A DNA stretch of 45,938 bases, taken from NCBI GenBank assembly GCA_028285215.1, contig JANQPZ010000327.1, forward strand, positions 1 through 45,938, in the 5' to 3' direction. Position numbers and translations under genes: made by a program. Shown here piece by piece: positions 1-8,783 of this stretch; position 1 is the first letter of the stretch, and every line of letters begins with the position of its first letter. This DNA is from Rhodovibrionaceae bacterium. Its GTDB lineage: Bacteria > Pseudomonadota > Alphaproteobacteria > Kiloniellales > DSM-21159. The notes under the pieces were generated by a model that was not told the origin of the DNA, searched no databases, and was given only the letters and a program-made list of their open reading frames with translations.

Positions 1-321
1 ACGGTGATGTTCGAGATCGACGATCCGGTGCGCCGCAAGGCCTTTCTCTCCAAGCTGGGCGGCGTCGAGGAAACGGCCTTTATCGAGATCGATGGCACCG
101 AACGGATCCTGGGCAAGCCGGAGGAGGATGTCGATCGCACGACGGCCGACGGGAAGGCCAGCTCGGTGCAGTTCATCCACTTCCCCGTCACCGATGCCCA
201 GGCCGAAGCCATGAAAAGGCAGAACGCGCGCGTGGTGCTCGGTTTCACCCAGGCCCACTACAGCCACATGGCGGTGCTCACCGAAGAAACGCGCGGCGCA
301 CTCGCCGCGGACCTGGCCTGA
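1..321 (+). CDS. DUF3501 family protein, C-terminal part
   Basis: This is the last 106 or so codons of a protein resembling the DUF3501 family. The frame is already open at base 1, so the gene starts outside the window; the GTG at 4 is not evidence of a start. Recognisable family text includes MFEIDDPVRRKAF, LGGVEE and the near-C-terminal GKASSVQF and HFPVTDAQ. The function of DUF3501 is not established. Members often sit beside rubrerythrin or Fe-S/heterodisulfide-reductase-like genes, but that neighbour would be outside the window. The stop at 319-321 lies 10 bases from the stop of the convergent SH3-domain gene. The family assignment is from memory of the sequence pattern. Confidence 0.8.
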   Translation, partial: TVMFEIDDPVRRKAFLSKLGGVEETAFIEIDGTERILGKPEEDVDRTTADGKASSVQFIHFPVTDAQAEAMKRQNARVVLGFTQAHYSHMAVLTEETRGALAADLA

Positions 322-331
322 CGTTCGCGCT

Positions 332-916
332 TCAGCCGCCGAAGGTTTCGTCGGCGAGCACGCCGTAGACCGCGGTCCGCGGCAGCCACCCCCGATAGCC
401 TCCAGCTGCCACCGCGCACCATCCCTGGCGGCAGGCGTCCAGACGCGCGACCACACCGCGCTGAACCCGCGCGACGCCTGCGGCCGCCTCGGCGGGCTCG
501 CGCCGCAGCAGCGTCTCCTCGGCCATGACGATGACGCTGCGCTGACCGGCCAGCAGCGACTGGTGCATCCAGCCTTCCGTGCCTTCCCAGTCGCGTACCT
601 TCCGCCAGGCGTCGTACTCCTCGACGATCTCGACCGGCATGTCGCGGAAGCGGTAGACCCATTCGGTCGGATAACGCAGGCCAGGGCCCGTGCGAAGCTT
701 CGCCTCGCTTGCACGCACCGAAGCGAAGCGCGGCAAGGGCAGCCCAGTGGAGGCGCCTAGGCGCTGACCCGCTTCCGGCTGCTGGCCCGCAGGCTGCTGT
801 GCCGCGGGGGACTGCGGCAAAACGCTCTCCGCCTCTCCGTCCTGCGCCGATGCAGGCCCGGCAAGACAAAAAACGAAAACGACGGCGAAGCGGGACAGAC
901 GAAGAATTTGCCACAT
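332..916 (-). CDS. secreted SH3-domain protein
   Basis: A 194-residue exported protein. The N-terminus MWQILRLSRFAVVFVFCLAG followed by PASA and QD is a typical Sec signal peptide, with cleavage likely near residue 25. A proline/glutamine-rich linker (about 30-60) leads into bacterial SH3-like sequence: SEAKLRTGPGLRYPTEW, then VEIVEEYDAWRKVRD and GTEGWMHQSLL. It matches the COG3807-type alphaproteobacterial SH3 protein, often found next to a D-2-hydroxyacid dehydrogenase, as here (divergent, 175 bp apart). The likely place of action is the periplasm, perhaps bound to cell wall; no enzymatic domain is visible. The ATG at 914-916 is the first start and precedes the signal peptide directly. Confidence 0.85.
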   Translation of the reverse strand: MWQILRLSRFAVVFVFCLAGPASAQDGEAESVLPQSPAAQQPAGQQPEAGQRLGASTGLPLPRFASVRASEAKLRTGPGLRYPTEWVYRFRDMPVEIVEEYDAWRKVRDWEGTEGWMHQSLLAGQRSVIVMAEETLLRREPAEAAAGVARVQRGVVARLDACRQGWCAVAAGGYRGWLPRTAVYGVLADETFGG

Positions 917-1091
917 AGGCTGTCCGTTACGCGCGGCGCCCCGCGCCGGTCAAGACGGCCGTGCCGGCCTCGCAGCGCCTACACCCCGTCTTCGCCAACC
1001 TGGACAAGCTGGCGCAGGGCTTGCTAAGCAGCCCGAAACGAGCGCCGCAGGCAGAGGCCGCCGCGCCACAGCAAAGGGTCTGGAACTGCCG

Positions 1092-2078
1092 ATGCCCGTC
1101 CAAAAACCCTTGGTCGTTGTCACCCGGCGCCTGCCGGACCCCATCGAGACACGGATGATGGAGCTGTTCCGTGCCCGCCTGAATCTCGATGATACGCCGA
1201 TGTCCCAGGCCCAACTCATCGAGGCCGTCAAAGAGGCCGAAGTTCTGGTTCCGACCGTGACCGACCGGATCGATTCCGCGGTGCTGAGCCAGGCGGGCCC
1301 GCAGCTTCGCCTGATCGCCTCGTTCGGGACCGGCGTCGATCACATCGACCTCAAGACAGCCCGCCAACGCGGCATCACCGTGACCAACACCCCCGGCGTG
1401 CTGACCGAGGATACGGCCGACATGACCATGGCCTTGATCCTTTCGGTCTCACGCCGGCTGACGGAGGGCGAGCGCCTGGTGCGGTCGGGAGGCTGGGGCG
1501 GGTGGAGCCCGACAGCCATGCTGGGCCATCGGATCTGGGGCAAACGGCTCGGCATCGTCGGCATGGGCCGGATCGGTTCGGCCGTGGCCCGCCGCGCCAA
1601 GGGGTTCGGCCTCTCCGTGCACTATCACAATAGGCGCCGCGTGCACGAGGACGTCGAGGCGGAGTTGGAGGCCACCTATTGGGAAAGCCTCGATCAGATG
1701 CTGGCCCGCGTGGACATCATCTCGGTCAATTGTCCGCATACGCCGGCAACCTACCATCTGCTCTCGGCCCGCCGCCTGAAGCTGCTGCAGCACCACGCCA
1801 TCGTGGTCAACACCTCGCGCGGCGAGGTGATCGACGAGAATGCGCTGACCCGGCTGCTCGCCGCCGGCGAAGTGGCCGGCGCCGGCCTCGACGTCTTCGA
1901 GCATGAGCCGGCGGTCAACCCCAAGCTGCTCAAGCTCGACAACGTGGTGCTGCTGCCGCACCTGGGGTCGGCCACGATCGAAGGCCGCATGGCCATGGGC
2001 GAAAAGGTCATCATCAACATCAAGACCTTCGCAGACGGCCACACGCCGCCTGACCGCGTGTTGGAGGCAATGTTCTAG
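1092..2078 (+). CDS. gyaR: 2-hydroxyacid dehydrogenase (glyoxylate/hydroxypyruvate reductase, D-glycerate dehydrogenase)
   Basis: A 328-residue NAD(P)H-dependent D-2-hydroxyacid dehydrogenase. The Rossmann motif is LGIVGMGRIGSAVARRAKGF (about residues 157-176). The catalytic Arg is in NTSRGEVIDE, the Glu in the LDVFEHEP region, and the His in LLPHLGSAT. The N-terminal catalytic domain contains IASFGTGVDHIDL. The family reduces glyoxylate to glycolate and hydroxypyruvate to D-glycerate in the cytoplasm. Exact substrate preference cannot be read from sequence, so the gene symbol is a family-level call. Length is normal. It is divergent from the SH3-protein gene and is followed by an inverted repeat of the dispersed palindrome family (2079-2123). 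Confidence 0.9.
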   Translation: MPVQKPLVVVTRRLPDPIETRMMELFRARLNLDDTPMSQAQLIEAVKEAEVLVPTVTDRIDSAVLSQAGPQLRLIASFGTGVDHIDLKTARQRGITVTNTPGVLTEDTADMTMALILSVSRRLTEGERLVRSGGWGGWSPTAMLGHRIWGKRLGIVGMGRIGSAVARRAKGFGLSVHYHNRRRVHEDVEAELEATYWESLDQMLARVDIISVNCPHTPATYHLLSARRLKLLQHHAIVVNTSRGEVIDENALTRLLAAGEVAGAGLDVFEHEPAVNPKLLKLDNVVLLPHLGSATIEGRMAMGEKVIINIKTFADGHTPPDRVLEAMF

Positions 2079-2123
2079 AGAGCGATTCACGTCTTAGGCG
2101 GAAGCGCTTCGCTCTCGCCCAAG
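2079..2123. repeat. dispersed intergenic palindrome, copy A (degenerate)
   Basis: Directly after the gyaR stop lies the arm agagcgattcacgtc, then a stem-loop. The left half is cttaggcggaagcg (2093-2106), the loop ctt, and the right half 2110-2123 pairs at 11 of 14 positions. The left arm and stem sequence match copy C behind dnaA almost base for base. It lies between the convergent gyaR and histidine phosphatase genes, so it could also help transcription termination. Confidence 0.6.
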
Positions 2124-2137
2124 GCGCGAAGCCCACT

Positions 2138-2725
2138 CTAAAGCCCCAAAGCGGTGACGTTCCAACCGCTGCGGCCAAGCGGTCGATGCAGCACCGGAAC
2201 GCAGTTGGGAAGGTCGCCATCGAAGCCGGTGTCGAGCGCACGTTGGAGCGCCCAATAGACGCCCCCGTGCGCCACGATCAGCGGCGGAGCCGATGCCCCC
2301 GAACTCTGGCGCAGAACCGCACCGAGGGCGGACTCGGCACGGCTCAGGAAGTCTGCGTAGGTCTCGGCTCCGGGGAGGGACTGCCCCGCCATCCAGGCGC
2401 TGCGCCAGCCCGGCCGCACCTGACCGGCGACCTGACCCTCCAGTTCGCCGAAGCTGCATTCGGCCAGCGCCGCGACGCTGTGGAACGGCACAGCACGTGC
2501 ACCCGCGGCGAGCCGCGCGGTTTCTTCCGCACGCTCGAGCGGGCTGTGAAACACGGCGCAGAACTGGAAGTCACGCAGCAGGAGGCTGACGCGGGATGCC
2601 TGTGCCCGACCGACCCTGTTGAGCGGCAGATCGCGGCGCCCCTGCAACCGTCCGTCCCGGTTCCAGTCGGTCTCTCCATGCCGAAGAAACACGAAGGGCA
2701 CCCGGGGCGGCTGCCAGAAAGCCAC
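2138..2725 (-). CDS. histidine phosphatase family protein
   Basis: A 195-residue phosphoglycerate-mutase-like phosphatase. The RHG phosphohistidine motif is in FVFLRHGETDWNRDGRLQG (residues 13-30). Family landmarks follow: PLNRVGRAQA, the SPLERAEETA motif, the acidic ECSFGELEG, and the second catalytic His in IVAHGGVYWAL. Such enzymes act on small phosphometabolites or phosphoproteins (GpmB, CobC and SixA relatives). The substrate cannot be inferred here; no cobalamin genes are nearby. It starts 21 bp after the cysK stop on the same strand, so it is probably co-transcribed with cysK. Confidence 0.85.
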   Translation of the reverse strand: MAFWQPPRVPFVFLRHGETDWNRDGRLQGRRDLPLNRVGRAQASRVSLLLRDFQFCAVFHSPLERAEETARLAAGARAVPFHSVAALAECSFGELEGQVAGQVRPGWRSAWMAGQSLPGAETYADFLSRAESALGAVLRQSSGASAPPLIVAHGGVYWALQRALDTGFDGDLPNCVPVLHRPLGRSGWNVTALGL

Positions 2726-2746
2726 CGGCCGACCGCCGCGAAGGCT

Positions 2747-3748
2747 CTATTGCGCCCCTTCAAAAAGGGCCGTGGAGAGATATCGCTCCGCAAAGGACGG
2801 GAGAATCACGACAATCGACTTGCCTTTCATCTCCGGCCGGGCGGCGACTTCCAGAGCCGCGGCAATGGCGGCGCCCGAAGAGATTCCGACGGCGAGACCT
2901 TCGACAGCCGCAGCTTCCCGGGCCGTACGGAAGGCCGTGTCGTTGCCAATCCGGATGACTTCGTCGATCAGACCGGTCTCCAGGATACCCGGCACGAAAC
3001 CGGCACCGATGCCCTGGATCTTATGGGGCCCCGGTTCGCCGCCCGAAAGGATCGGGCTGTCTTCCGGTTCGACGGCGATCATCTTGATGCCGGGCTTGCG
3101 CGACTTCAGCACCTGACCGACGCCGGTCAACGTTCCGCCCGTCCCGATCCCGGAGACCACCACATCGACCTGACCGTCGGTATCGGCCCAGATTTCCTCG
3201 GCCGTCGTGGCGCGATGGATCGCCGGGTTCGCTGCGTTCTCGAACTGTTGCGGCATTACGGCGTCCGGCAGTTCCTCCAGCAGTTCCTGGGCCCTTGCAA
3301 CTGCGCCCTTCATGCCCTTCGGCCCCTCGGTGAGAACCAACTCCGCACCCAGCAGCTTCAGCATTTTCCGCCGCTCGACCGACATCGTCTCCGGCATAGT
3401 GAGGATGAGTCGGTAACCCTTGGCCGCGGCAACGAAGGCCAAGGCAATGCCGGTGTTGCCGCTGGTGGGCTCGACCAACACCGTGTCGGGTCCGATTCTC
3501 CCCTCGGCTTCCAACGCCTCGATCATGGCCAGACCGATGCGGTCTTTGACCGATGCCAGGGGGTTGAAGAACTCGCACTTGCCGATCAGCTCCGCTTCGA
3601 GACCGTGCGCAAGCGCGAGCTTGCGCAGGCGCACGAGCGGCGTCGCGCCGATGGTGTCGAGAATGGAGTCGTAGACCCGGCCGCGAAACTCGCTTTTCCG
3701 CTCGTCGCGCCCTGCGGTTACGCCGGTTTCGGTCGCTGCGTCGCTCAT
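2747..3748 (-). CDS. cysK: cysteine synthase A (O-acetylserine sulfhydrylase)
   Basis: A 333-residue PLP-dependent enzyme making L-cysteine from O-acetylserine and sulfide in the cytoplasm. The PLP lysine is in [11 protein letters not shown]. The substrate loop is [13 protein letters not shown], the phosphate-binding loop is [13 protein letters not shown], and the C-terminal PLP-contact segment is GISSGAA. I chose the ATG at 3748, giving MSDAATETG, with an AGAGGA ribosome-binding sequence eight bases upstream. A TTG at 3769 would add seven residues. An Rrf2-family regulator gene lies 164 bp upstream on the same strand, a common pairing for cysteine-biosynthesis control. The gap between them holds a small inverted repeat at 3789-3803. 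Confidence 0.93.
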   Translation of the reverse strand: MSDAATETGVTAGRDERKSEFRGRVYDSILDTIGATPLVRLRKLALAHGLEAELIGKCEFFNPLASVKDRIGLAMIEALEAEGRIGPDTVLVEPTSGNTGIALAFVAAAKGYRLILTMPETMSVERRKMLKLLGAELVLTEGPKGMKGAVARAQELLEELPDAVMPQQFENAANPAIHRATTAEEIWADTDGQVDVVVSGIGTGGTLTGVGQVLKSRKPGIKMIAVEPEDSPILSGGEPGPHKIQGIGAGFVPGILETGLIDEVIRIGNDTAFRTAREAAAVEGLAVGISSGAAIAAALEVAARPEMKGKSIVVILPSFAERYLSTALFEGAQ

Positions 3749-3788
3749 CGATCCGATCCTCTTGCCCAAGCCCTGGTGCGGTGTGCTT

Positions 3789-3803
3789 TCCTAATATCTA
3801 GGA
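3789..3803 (-). promoter_or_regulatory. possible operator (tccta-N5-tagga) upstream of cysK
   Basis: A perfect 5-bp inverted repeat with a 5-base AT-rich centre (tccta atatc tagga) lies 41-55 bases before the cysK ATG. It stands out in a GC-rich intergenic region and sits where a promoter or operator is expected. It could be a site for the Rrf2-type regulator encoded immediately upstream. This is inference from position and symmetry only. Confidence 0.3.
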
Positions 3804-3912
3804 GTGCAGCAGGGGAAACTCTACCGAAACCCCGGCTCGAGCCGTGAAACTCAGACGCAACTGTTGGATCGAAAGGTCATAAAGCGACCTCGATTGGCCC
3901 CAGATAATGACC

Positions 3913-4368
3913 CTAGATGGAGAAGTCGGCAGAGACCTTGCCTTCGGCGGTAATGCCACGCTCGCGGGCGCGATGGCACAGCTCCTCGATCGAGGTATTG
4001 TCGAAACGCTCCATCATCTCGCGCTGCATGTCGATCCAGATCGGCCGAACTACCTTGACCCCGATCTCGGAGCCATCGGGCTCGCTGGCCGGGTCGATCG
4101 TTCCCTCCAGCTTGCGCACGATCCGAATGATCTCGCCCACTGAGATACGCCGTCGCTCCCGCGCCAAACGATAGCCGCCGCGCGGGCCCCGTTGGCCGGC
4201 GAGAACCCCGTGATGGACGAGTTGCTGCAGCACCTGCTCCAGATAGCGGCGTGGAATGCCTTGGCGGCGCGAAATGTCGGTGGAGCGCACGGGACCAGTG
4301 CTGGCGTGATAGGCAATGTCGACAACGGCCTCGATAGCAAACAGCAACTTCTTGGATAGTCTCAGCAT
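3913..4368 (-). CDS. Rrf2 family transcriptional regulator
   Basis: A 151-residue winged-helix regulator. The N-terminus MLRLSKKLLFAIEAVVDIAY, then STDISRRQGIPRRYLEQVLQ and GQRGPRGGYRLAR, is the standard Rrf2 DNA-binding domain. The open frame runs further upstream through low-complexity Arg/Ala sequence overlapping dut. The start at 4368 is chosen because the family begins exactly at MRLS/MLRLS. Only one cysteine is present (in EELCHRARE), so the three-cysteine Fe-S cluster motif of IscR is absent. A cysteine-responsive (CymR-like) role fits better given cysK next door, but that is inference. It follows dut by 43 bp. Confidence 0.88.
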   Translation of the reverse strand: MLRLSKKLLFAIEAVVDIAYHASTGPVRSTDISRRQGIPRRYLEQVLQQLVHHGVLAGQRGPRGGYRLARERRRISVGEIIRIVRKLEGTIDPASEPDGSEIGVKVVRPIWIDMQREMMERFDNTSIEELCHRARERGITAEGKVSADFSI

Positions 4369-4411
4369 GTCGGTTCGGACCCTTTCGCCCGTTACTCTTC
4401 CCTGTTGCTCT

Positions 4412-4888
4412 CTAGAGTTTCGCAGCCGCAGTGCCGGTCGAGCCGAAGCCGCCGGCGCCACGCGGCGTTTCGTTGAGAGAGGCGACCGGATGCCAGACCG
4501 CCTGAGCCACCGGCGCCACCACCATCTGCGCGATGCGCGTGCCGCGCTCCACCGTAAAGTCCGCATCGCCCAAGTTGATCAACAGCACCTTCACCTCGCC
4601 GCGATAGTCGGCATCGATCGTTCCCGGCGTATTGAGGCAAGTCACGCCGTGCTTAAGGGCCAGACCCGAGCGGGGACGGACTTGCGCCTCCGTTCCGGCC
4701 GGCAGGGCAATGGCCAGACCGGTCGGGACCAGCGCACGGCCGCCCGGTGCCAAGACGACAGGGGCCTCCACGGCCGCAACCAGGTCGAGTCCGGCAGAGA
4801 GTTCCGTTTCGTATCGCGGCAAGGGCAAGCCAGCGGCATGGGGCAGCTGGACAACCTCGACGGCAATTGCAGGTGCCTCTCCAGTCAT
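4412..4888 (-). CDS. dut: dUTP diphosphatase
   Basis: A 158-residue trimeric dUTPase that hydrolyses dUTP to dUMP and PPi, supplying dTMP synthesis and keeping uracil out of DNA. All five motifs are visible: SAGLDLVAA (1), [11 protein letters not shown] (2), [13 protein letters not shown] (3), RIAQMVV (4) and the C-terminal P-loop-like [10 protein letters not shown] (5). The ATG at 4888 overlaps the coaBC stop by four bases (ATGA), so the two are translationally coupled; this coaBC-dut pairing is widespread in alphaproteobacteria. Confidence 0.95.
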   Translation of the reverse strand: MTGEAPAIAVEVVQLPHAAGLPLPRYETELSAGLDLVAAVEAPVVLAPGGRALVPTGLAIALPAGTEAQVRPRSGLALKHGVTCLNTPGTIDADYRGEVKVLLINLGDADFTVERGTRIAQMVVAPVAQAVWHPVASLNETPRGAGGFGSTGTAAAKL

Positions 4889-6135
4889 TCGGCGACTCCC
4901 CGCTGCACAGCGTCGGCCGGCATGTCAGACATCGGCGGACCCGAGAAGAACCGTCCGATCCGCTGCACCAGTCGCTCTGCAACGGCTTGCTTCCGCATAC
5001 GCGGCCAGCTCTCGCTTGCGGTCGCTTCGATCAGGTGAATGGTGGTCTCGTCGCCACCGAAGGTGCCGGTCGCTGGAGAAACATCGTTTGCCAAAATCCA
5101 ATCGCAGCCCTTCTTCGCCAGCTTCGCTCTGGCATGTTCGACGAGCTTCTCCGTCTCGGCGGCGAAACCGATCACCAGTCTCGGGCGGTGCGGCCCCGGT
5201 TGCGCGAGTTCCGCCAAGATGTCCGGATTGGGAACCAGGGCAATGTCGGGGGCGGCCGCCGAGCCTTTCTTCAGCTTTTGCTCAGCAACCTGCGCGGGCC
5301 GCCAATCCGACACGGCAGCGGCGCAGACCGCAACCTCCACCGGCAAGGCCTCGCGGCAAGCCGACAACATCTCCTCGGCCGACTCGACATGCAGCGTGGT
5401 CACACCCGGGGGATCCGGGCGCGCGACAGGGCCGGTGACCAGAGTTGTCTCGGCGCCGGCAGCAGCAAGGGCCGCCGCGATCGCGTGCCCCTGCCGACCG
5501 GACGAGCGATTGCCGAGAAACCGCACCGGGTCGAGCGCCTCGAAGGTCGGGCCGCTGGTGACCAGGACCCGCCGGCCCGTCATAAGGCCCGCCGTGCGGA
5601 ACTGCGCCTCGATCGCCGTCAGGATCTCCTCAGGCTCGGCCATCCGGCCGTAACCGTACTCGCCGCAGGCCATATCGCCCTGAGTGGGCCCGACGAAACG
5701 AATACCCCGACGCTTCAGAGTCTCCAGATTGCTGCGGGTCGCCGGGTGCTCCCACATGCGCACGTTCATGGCCGGCGCCATCAGGACCGGTTTGTCGGTT
5801 GCCAGCAGCGCGGTCGAGGCCAGATCGTCCGCCCGACCGGCGGCATGCTTGGCCATGATGTCCGCCGTCGCCGGCGCCACCACCACCAGGTCCGCGTCAC
5901 GCGAGAGCTGGATGTGACCCATCTCGGCTTCGTCGGTGAGATCGAAAAGGTCGCTGTAGACCTTGTCGCCCGTCAGCGCTGCCAGCGAGAGCGGCGTCAC
6001 GAACTCGCCACCGGCACGGGTGAGGAGCGCGCGGACGGAGGCGCCTCGCTCACGCAGACGGCGCGTCAGTTCCAAGGTCTTGTAGGCCGCAATCCCACCC
6101 GCAACGACGAGCAGGATCCGTCTTCCACTCAGCAT
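4885..6135 (-). CDS. coaBC: bifunctional phosphopantothenoylcysteine decarboxylase/phosphopantothenate-cysteine ligase
   Basis: A 416-residue bifunctional coenzyme A biosynthesis enzyme (Dfp). The N-terminal FMN-dependent CoaC half starts [20 protein letters not shown]. It carries the substrate-binding [17 protein letters not shown] and the catalytic-loop Cys in [16 protein letters not shown]. The C-terminal CoaB half begins near residue 186 with [19 protein letters not shown] and the dinucleotide-binding GNRSSGRQG, then AAAVSDWRP and KLKKG. Length is normal for the fused enzyme. The ATG at 6135 is the only plausible start. It heads the coaBC-dut pair, after a 216-bp gap from ubiB. Confidence 0.95.
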   Translation of the reverse strand: MLSGRRILLVVAGGIAAYKTLELTRRLRERGASVRALLTRAGGEFVTPLSLAALTGDKVYSDLFDLTDEAEMGHIQLSRDADLVVVAPATADIMAKHAAGRADDLASTALLATDKPVLMAPAMNVRMWEHPATRSNLETLKRRGIRFVGPTQGDMACGEYGYGRMAEPEEILTAIEAQFRTAGLMTGRRVLVTSGPTFEALDPVRFLGNRSSGRQGHAIAAALAAAGAETTLVTGPVARPDPPGVTTLHVESAEEMLSACREALPVEVAVCAAAVSDWRPAQVAEQKLKKGSAAAPDIALVPNPDILAELAQPGPHRPRLVIGFAAETEKLVEHARAKLAKKGCDWILANDVSPATGTFGGDETTIHLIEATASESWPRMRKQAVAERLVQRIGRFFSGPPMSDMPADAVQRGVAE

Positions 6136-6248
6136 GCAGGCTACGCCTCAATTTCACGCCTAGTCCGGGTAGATAAATTAGCGATCCGACCCAGGCATCT
6201 GCAAGACCCCGCCGTCGCATTTTCGCAAGGCACGGTTCCGTTTTCCGC

Positions 6249-6316
6249 CTGGCAGAACAGGATCGCGTTAGGTGGAATCGCGCGTGCGATCCCACCTAAG
6301 GCGTGAATCCTGCTCT
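6249..6316. repeat. dispersed intergenic palindrome, copy B
   Basis: Between ubiB and coaBC. The hairpin ttaggtggaatcgc-gcgt-gcgatcccacctaa (6268-6299) pairs at 13 of 14 positions plus one G-T. Its right flank, gcgtgaatcctgctct, is the reverse complement of the arm seen in copies A and C (agcaggattcacg). The outer left flank (agaacaggatcgcg) echoes the opposite arm. The stem core differs from copy C (ggtggaatcgc instead of ggcggaagcg) but symmetry is kept, which suggests compensatory change. Confidence 0.6.
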
Positions 6317-6351
6317 CACCGCGGTCCAAATTGCAGAGGTCGCAGATCCGA

Positions 6352-7908
6352 CTAATCGAGCAGGGCGGCAAGCGCGACGACCAGGGCCACCAGCGACAGC
6401 CAGAAGCCTGCGCCCGAAGCACGGCCGTTGCCATGGGACGACGCTTCGCCCTGCCGCTCACCGCGGCGGTCTTGCGACAGGAGATCCAGGGCGTCCTCGG
6501 CACGGCGCGCGAGTTGCGGCAAACGATTGAGGGTCTGTGCGACCTCCTCCGCACCGTGAAGTGCGCGCGCCGCCGGGCCACGATGCGCGCGCACCCACTG
6601 CGCGATCAAGGGCTCGGCGAGCAGCCAGATATTGAGATCGGAGTCGAGGCGACGGCTGACGCCCTCGGCCATCAGCATGTTCTTCTGCAGCAATACGAGC
6701 TGCGGTTGAACCGGCATCTGAAAAGACTCGGTCAACTGCAGGAGCTGACCGAGCAGCCGGGCGAAGGAGATTCGCTCCAGCGGCTGGCCGAAGATCGGCT
6801 CGCAGACCGCCCGCAGGGATTGGGCATAGAGATCGAGCGGCTGGCCCGGCGGCAAGAAACCCGCCTGGGCCTGTACCTCTGCCAGGCGCCGGTAGTCGCG
6901 TCGCAAGGTGGCCAGCAGCATGTCGGCCAAGAGCGCCCGCGTCGCCCGGTCCAGGCGCCCCATGATGCCGAAATCCACGGCAACGATGCTGCCGTCGTCG
7001 TCGACGAACATGTTGCCCGGGTGCTGATCGCCGTGGAAGAAGCCGTCCCGGAAGACCTGATGAAAGAAGATCGCCGCCGCCTTTTCCAGCACGTCCGGCA
7101 GATCGTGACCGGCTGCCAGCAGCGCCGCGCGATCGTCCATGCGGATGCCGCTGATCCGCGCCATGGTCAGGACACGGCGGCCGGTTCGTTCCCAGTCCAC
7201 CGCGGGAACTCGATAGCTGTCGTCCTCGGCAAAGTTCTCGGCGAGCTCGTTGGCCGCCGCAGCCTCCAGCCGCAGATCCATCTCGGTCTTGGCCACCCGC
7301 TCGAACTCGGCAACAACGGCAACCGGACGAAAGCGGCGCAGTCGCGGTTCGGTTCGCTCTGCGAGACGCGCCAACCAATAGAGCAGCTGCAGATCGCGCT
7401 CGAGCTTCTCTTCGACCTGCGGACGGAGAACTTTGACCGCGACCTCGCGCGCGCCGTCTTCGGGGTCCTGAGAGTCGCGCGGCCGCGTGATGGCAAAATG
7501 GACCTGCGCGATGGATGCGGCCGAGACGGGAACGTCTTCGAAGCGAACGAAGAGCTCCTCCAGAGGCGCGCCCAGTTCATCGGCGATCGCAGCACGCGCG
7601 GCGGCAGCCGGGAAGGGCGCGAGACGGTCCTGCAGTTCGGAGAGATCCGCCGACATCTCTTCGCCGATCAGATCGGCGCGGGTGGCGAGAAACTGACCCA
7701 GCTTGATGAAGCTCGGTCCCAGGGCCACGAAGGCGCGGGCCAGCTTTTCGCCGGGCCGGCCGTCGCGTCTGCGTGGCACGAGCCAGCGCAGCAAGGCTGT
7801 CAGGGTGGGCGCCACACCCGTCTTCTCGACCGCCGCCAGTGCGTCATGGCGCGCCAGGGTGCGGGCGATGCGGAGCAATCGCCAGAGCATGAGAGGACTG
7901 CGCAGCAT
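6352..7908 (-). CDS. ubiB: ubiquinone biosynthesis protein UbiB (ABC1/ADCK-type kinase-like)
   Basis: A 518-residue atypical kinase-fold protein needed for ubiquinone synthesis, membrane-associated. The KxGQ motif is in SFIKLGQFLATRADLIG. Also present are the ExD-containing ERVAKTEMDLRLEAAAANEL, the catalytic-loop equivalent FFHGDQHPGNMFVDDDG and VAVDFGIMGRLD. The C-terminus ends in a hydrophobic segment (LSLVALVVALAALLD), consistent with a membrane anchor. I chose the ATG at 7908 (MLRSPLMLWRLLRIARTLAR) because it starts 11 bases after the ubiE stop and matches family N-termini. An ATG at 7974 would extend it 22 residues into ubiE. ubiE-ubiB form an operon. Confidence 0.93.
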   Translation of the reverse strand: MLRSPLMLWRLLRIARTLARHDALAAVEKTGVAPTLTALLRWLVPRRRDGRPGEKLARAFVALGPSFIKLGQFLATRADLIGEEMSADLSELQDRLAPFPAAAARAAIADELGAPLEELFVRFEDVPVSAASIAQVHFAITRPRDSQDPEDGAREVAVKVLRPQVEEKLERDLQLLYWLARLAERTEPRLRRFRPVAVVAEFERVAKTEMDLRLEAAAANELAENFAEDDSYRVPAVDWERTGRRVLTMARISGIRMDDRAALLAAGHDLPDVLEKAAAIFFHQVFRDGFFHGDQHPGNMFVDDDGSIVAVDFGIMGRLDRATRALLADMLLATLRRDYRRLAEVQAQAGFLPPGQPLDLYAQSLRAVCEPIFGQPLERISFARLLGQLLQLTESFQMPVQPQLVLLQKNMLMAEGVSRRLDSDLNIWLLAEPLIAQWVRAHRGPAARALHGAEEVAQTLNRLPQLARRAEDALDLLSQDRRGERQGEASSHGNGRASGAGFWLSLVALVVALAALLD

Positions 7909-7919
7909 CGCTTTGCCGT

Positions 7920-8735
7920 TCAGATGCGCCAACCGGAATGGATGGCCGCAATACCGCCCGAGAGGTTCCGCCAACCCGCGCGAGCGAAACCGGCCGTCTC
8001 GAGCTTCGCCGCGAGGTCCGCCTGCGGCGGAAAGCGGCGGATCGATTCCACCAGGTACTGATAGGAGTCGCGGTCTCCGGCGACGACGCCGCCGAGCCGC
8101 GGCAGCACCTGGAAGGAGTAGAGGTCGTAGGCACGGTCGAGGACAGGCAGCACCACATGACTGAATTCGAGGCAGAGGAAGCGGCCGCCCGGTCTCAGCA
8201 CACGCCGCGCCTCCGCCAAAGCCCGGTCGATATCCGTGACGTTCCGAAGCCCGAAGGCGATGGTGTAGGCGTCCAGCGACCGCGGGGGAAGCGGCAAGGC
8301 AAGCGCATCGCCGCAGACCCAGGAGAGCCCTTCCAGGAAACCGCGGTCGATCGCCCGGTCGCGACCTTGCCGAAGCATGCCCTCGGTCAGATCCACAACG
8401 ACGATCTCGCCATCGGAACCGCTTGTGCCCGACGGTTTAGCCAGACGCTCGGCGACACGCAGCGCGACGTCGCCGGTACCGCCAGCCACGTCGATCAGCC
8501 GTAAGCCCGGTTGCGGATCCAGAAGGCGAACGAAGGCATCTTTCCAAAGACGATGCACGCCGAGCGACATGAGATCGTTCATCATGTCGTAGCGGCTCGC
8601 CACCGACTCGAAAACGTCGCGGACCAGCGGCGCCTTCTGGTCACGTGGAACCTCGCGGTAGCCGAAGCTGACGGTCTCTTCGGCGCCGCTTGTCTCGGCT
8701 TCGGCGGAGTCTTGAGTCTGCGACGGATGAGGCAT
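7920..8735 (-). CDS. ubiE: ubiquinone/menaquinone biosynthesis C-methyltransferase
   Basis: A 271-residue SAM-dependent methyltransferase of the ubiquinone pathway. Motif I is LIDVAGGTGDVALRVAERL. The UbiE signature region is YDMMNDLMSLGVHRLWKDAFV, and later motifs include AYTIAFGLRNVTDIDRALAE and GGRFLCLEFSHV. The open frame extends far upstream but that part is antisense to mutM; the ATG at 8735 (MPHPSQTQDS) is the start. An N-terminal extension of about 25 residues precedes the conserved VSFGYREVPRDQK. It is divergent from mutM with only 48 bp between start codons, so the two share a compact promoter region. Confidence 0.95.
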   Translation of the reverse strand: MPHPSQTQDSAEAETSGAEETVSFGYREVPRDQKAPLVRDVFESVASRYDMMNDLMSLGVHRLWKDAFVRLLDPQPGLRLIDVAGGTGDVALRVAERLAKPSGTSGSDGEIVVVDLTEGMLRQGRDRAIDRGFLEGLSWVCGDALALPLPPRSLDAYTIAFGLRNVTDIDRALAEARRVLRPGGRFLCLEFSHVVLPVLDRAYDLYSFQVLPRLGGVVAGDRDSYQYLVESIRRFPPQADLAAKLETAGFARAGWRNLSGGIAAIHSGWRI

Positions 8736-8783
8736 CGCTCCGGAAGATAGCGCCCGGATCAGGCTTCGGCTAGGTTGCCCGTC

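Noticed and set aside
2186..3847. 553-codon plus-strand open frame
   Set aside because: It is antisense to the histidine phosphatase and cysK genes, both of which have clear catalytic motifs. Long antisense frames are common at this GC content.
6331..8061. 576-codon plus-strand open frame
   Set aside because: Antisense to ubiB; the His/Gln/Arg-rich translation has no recognisable domain.
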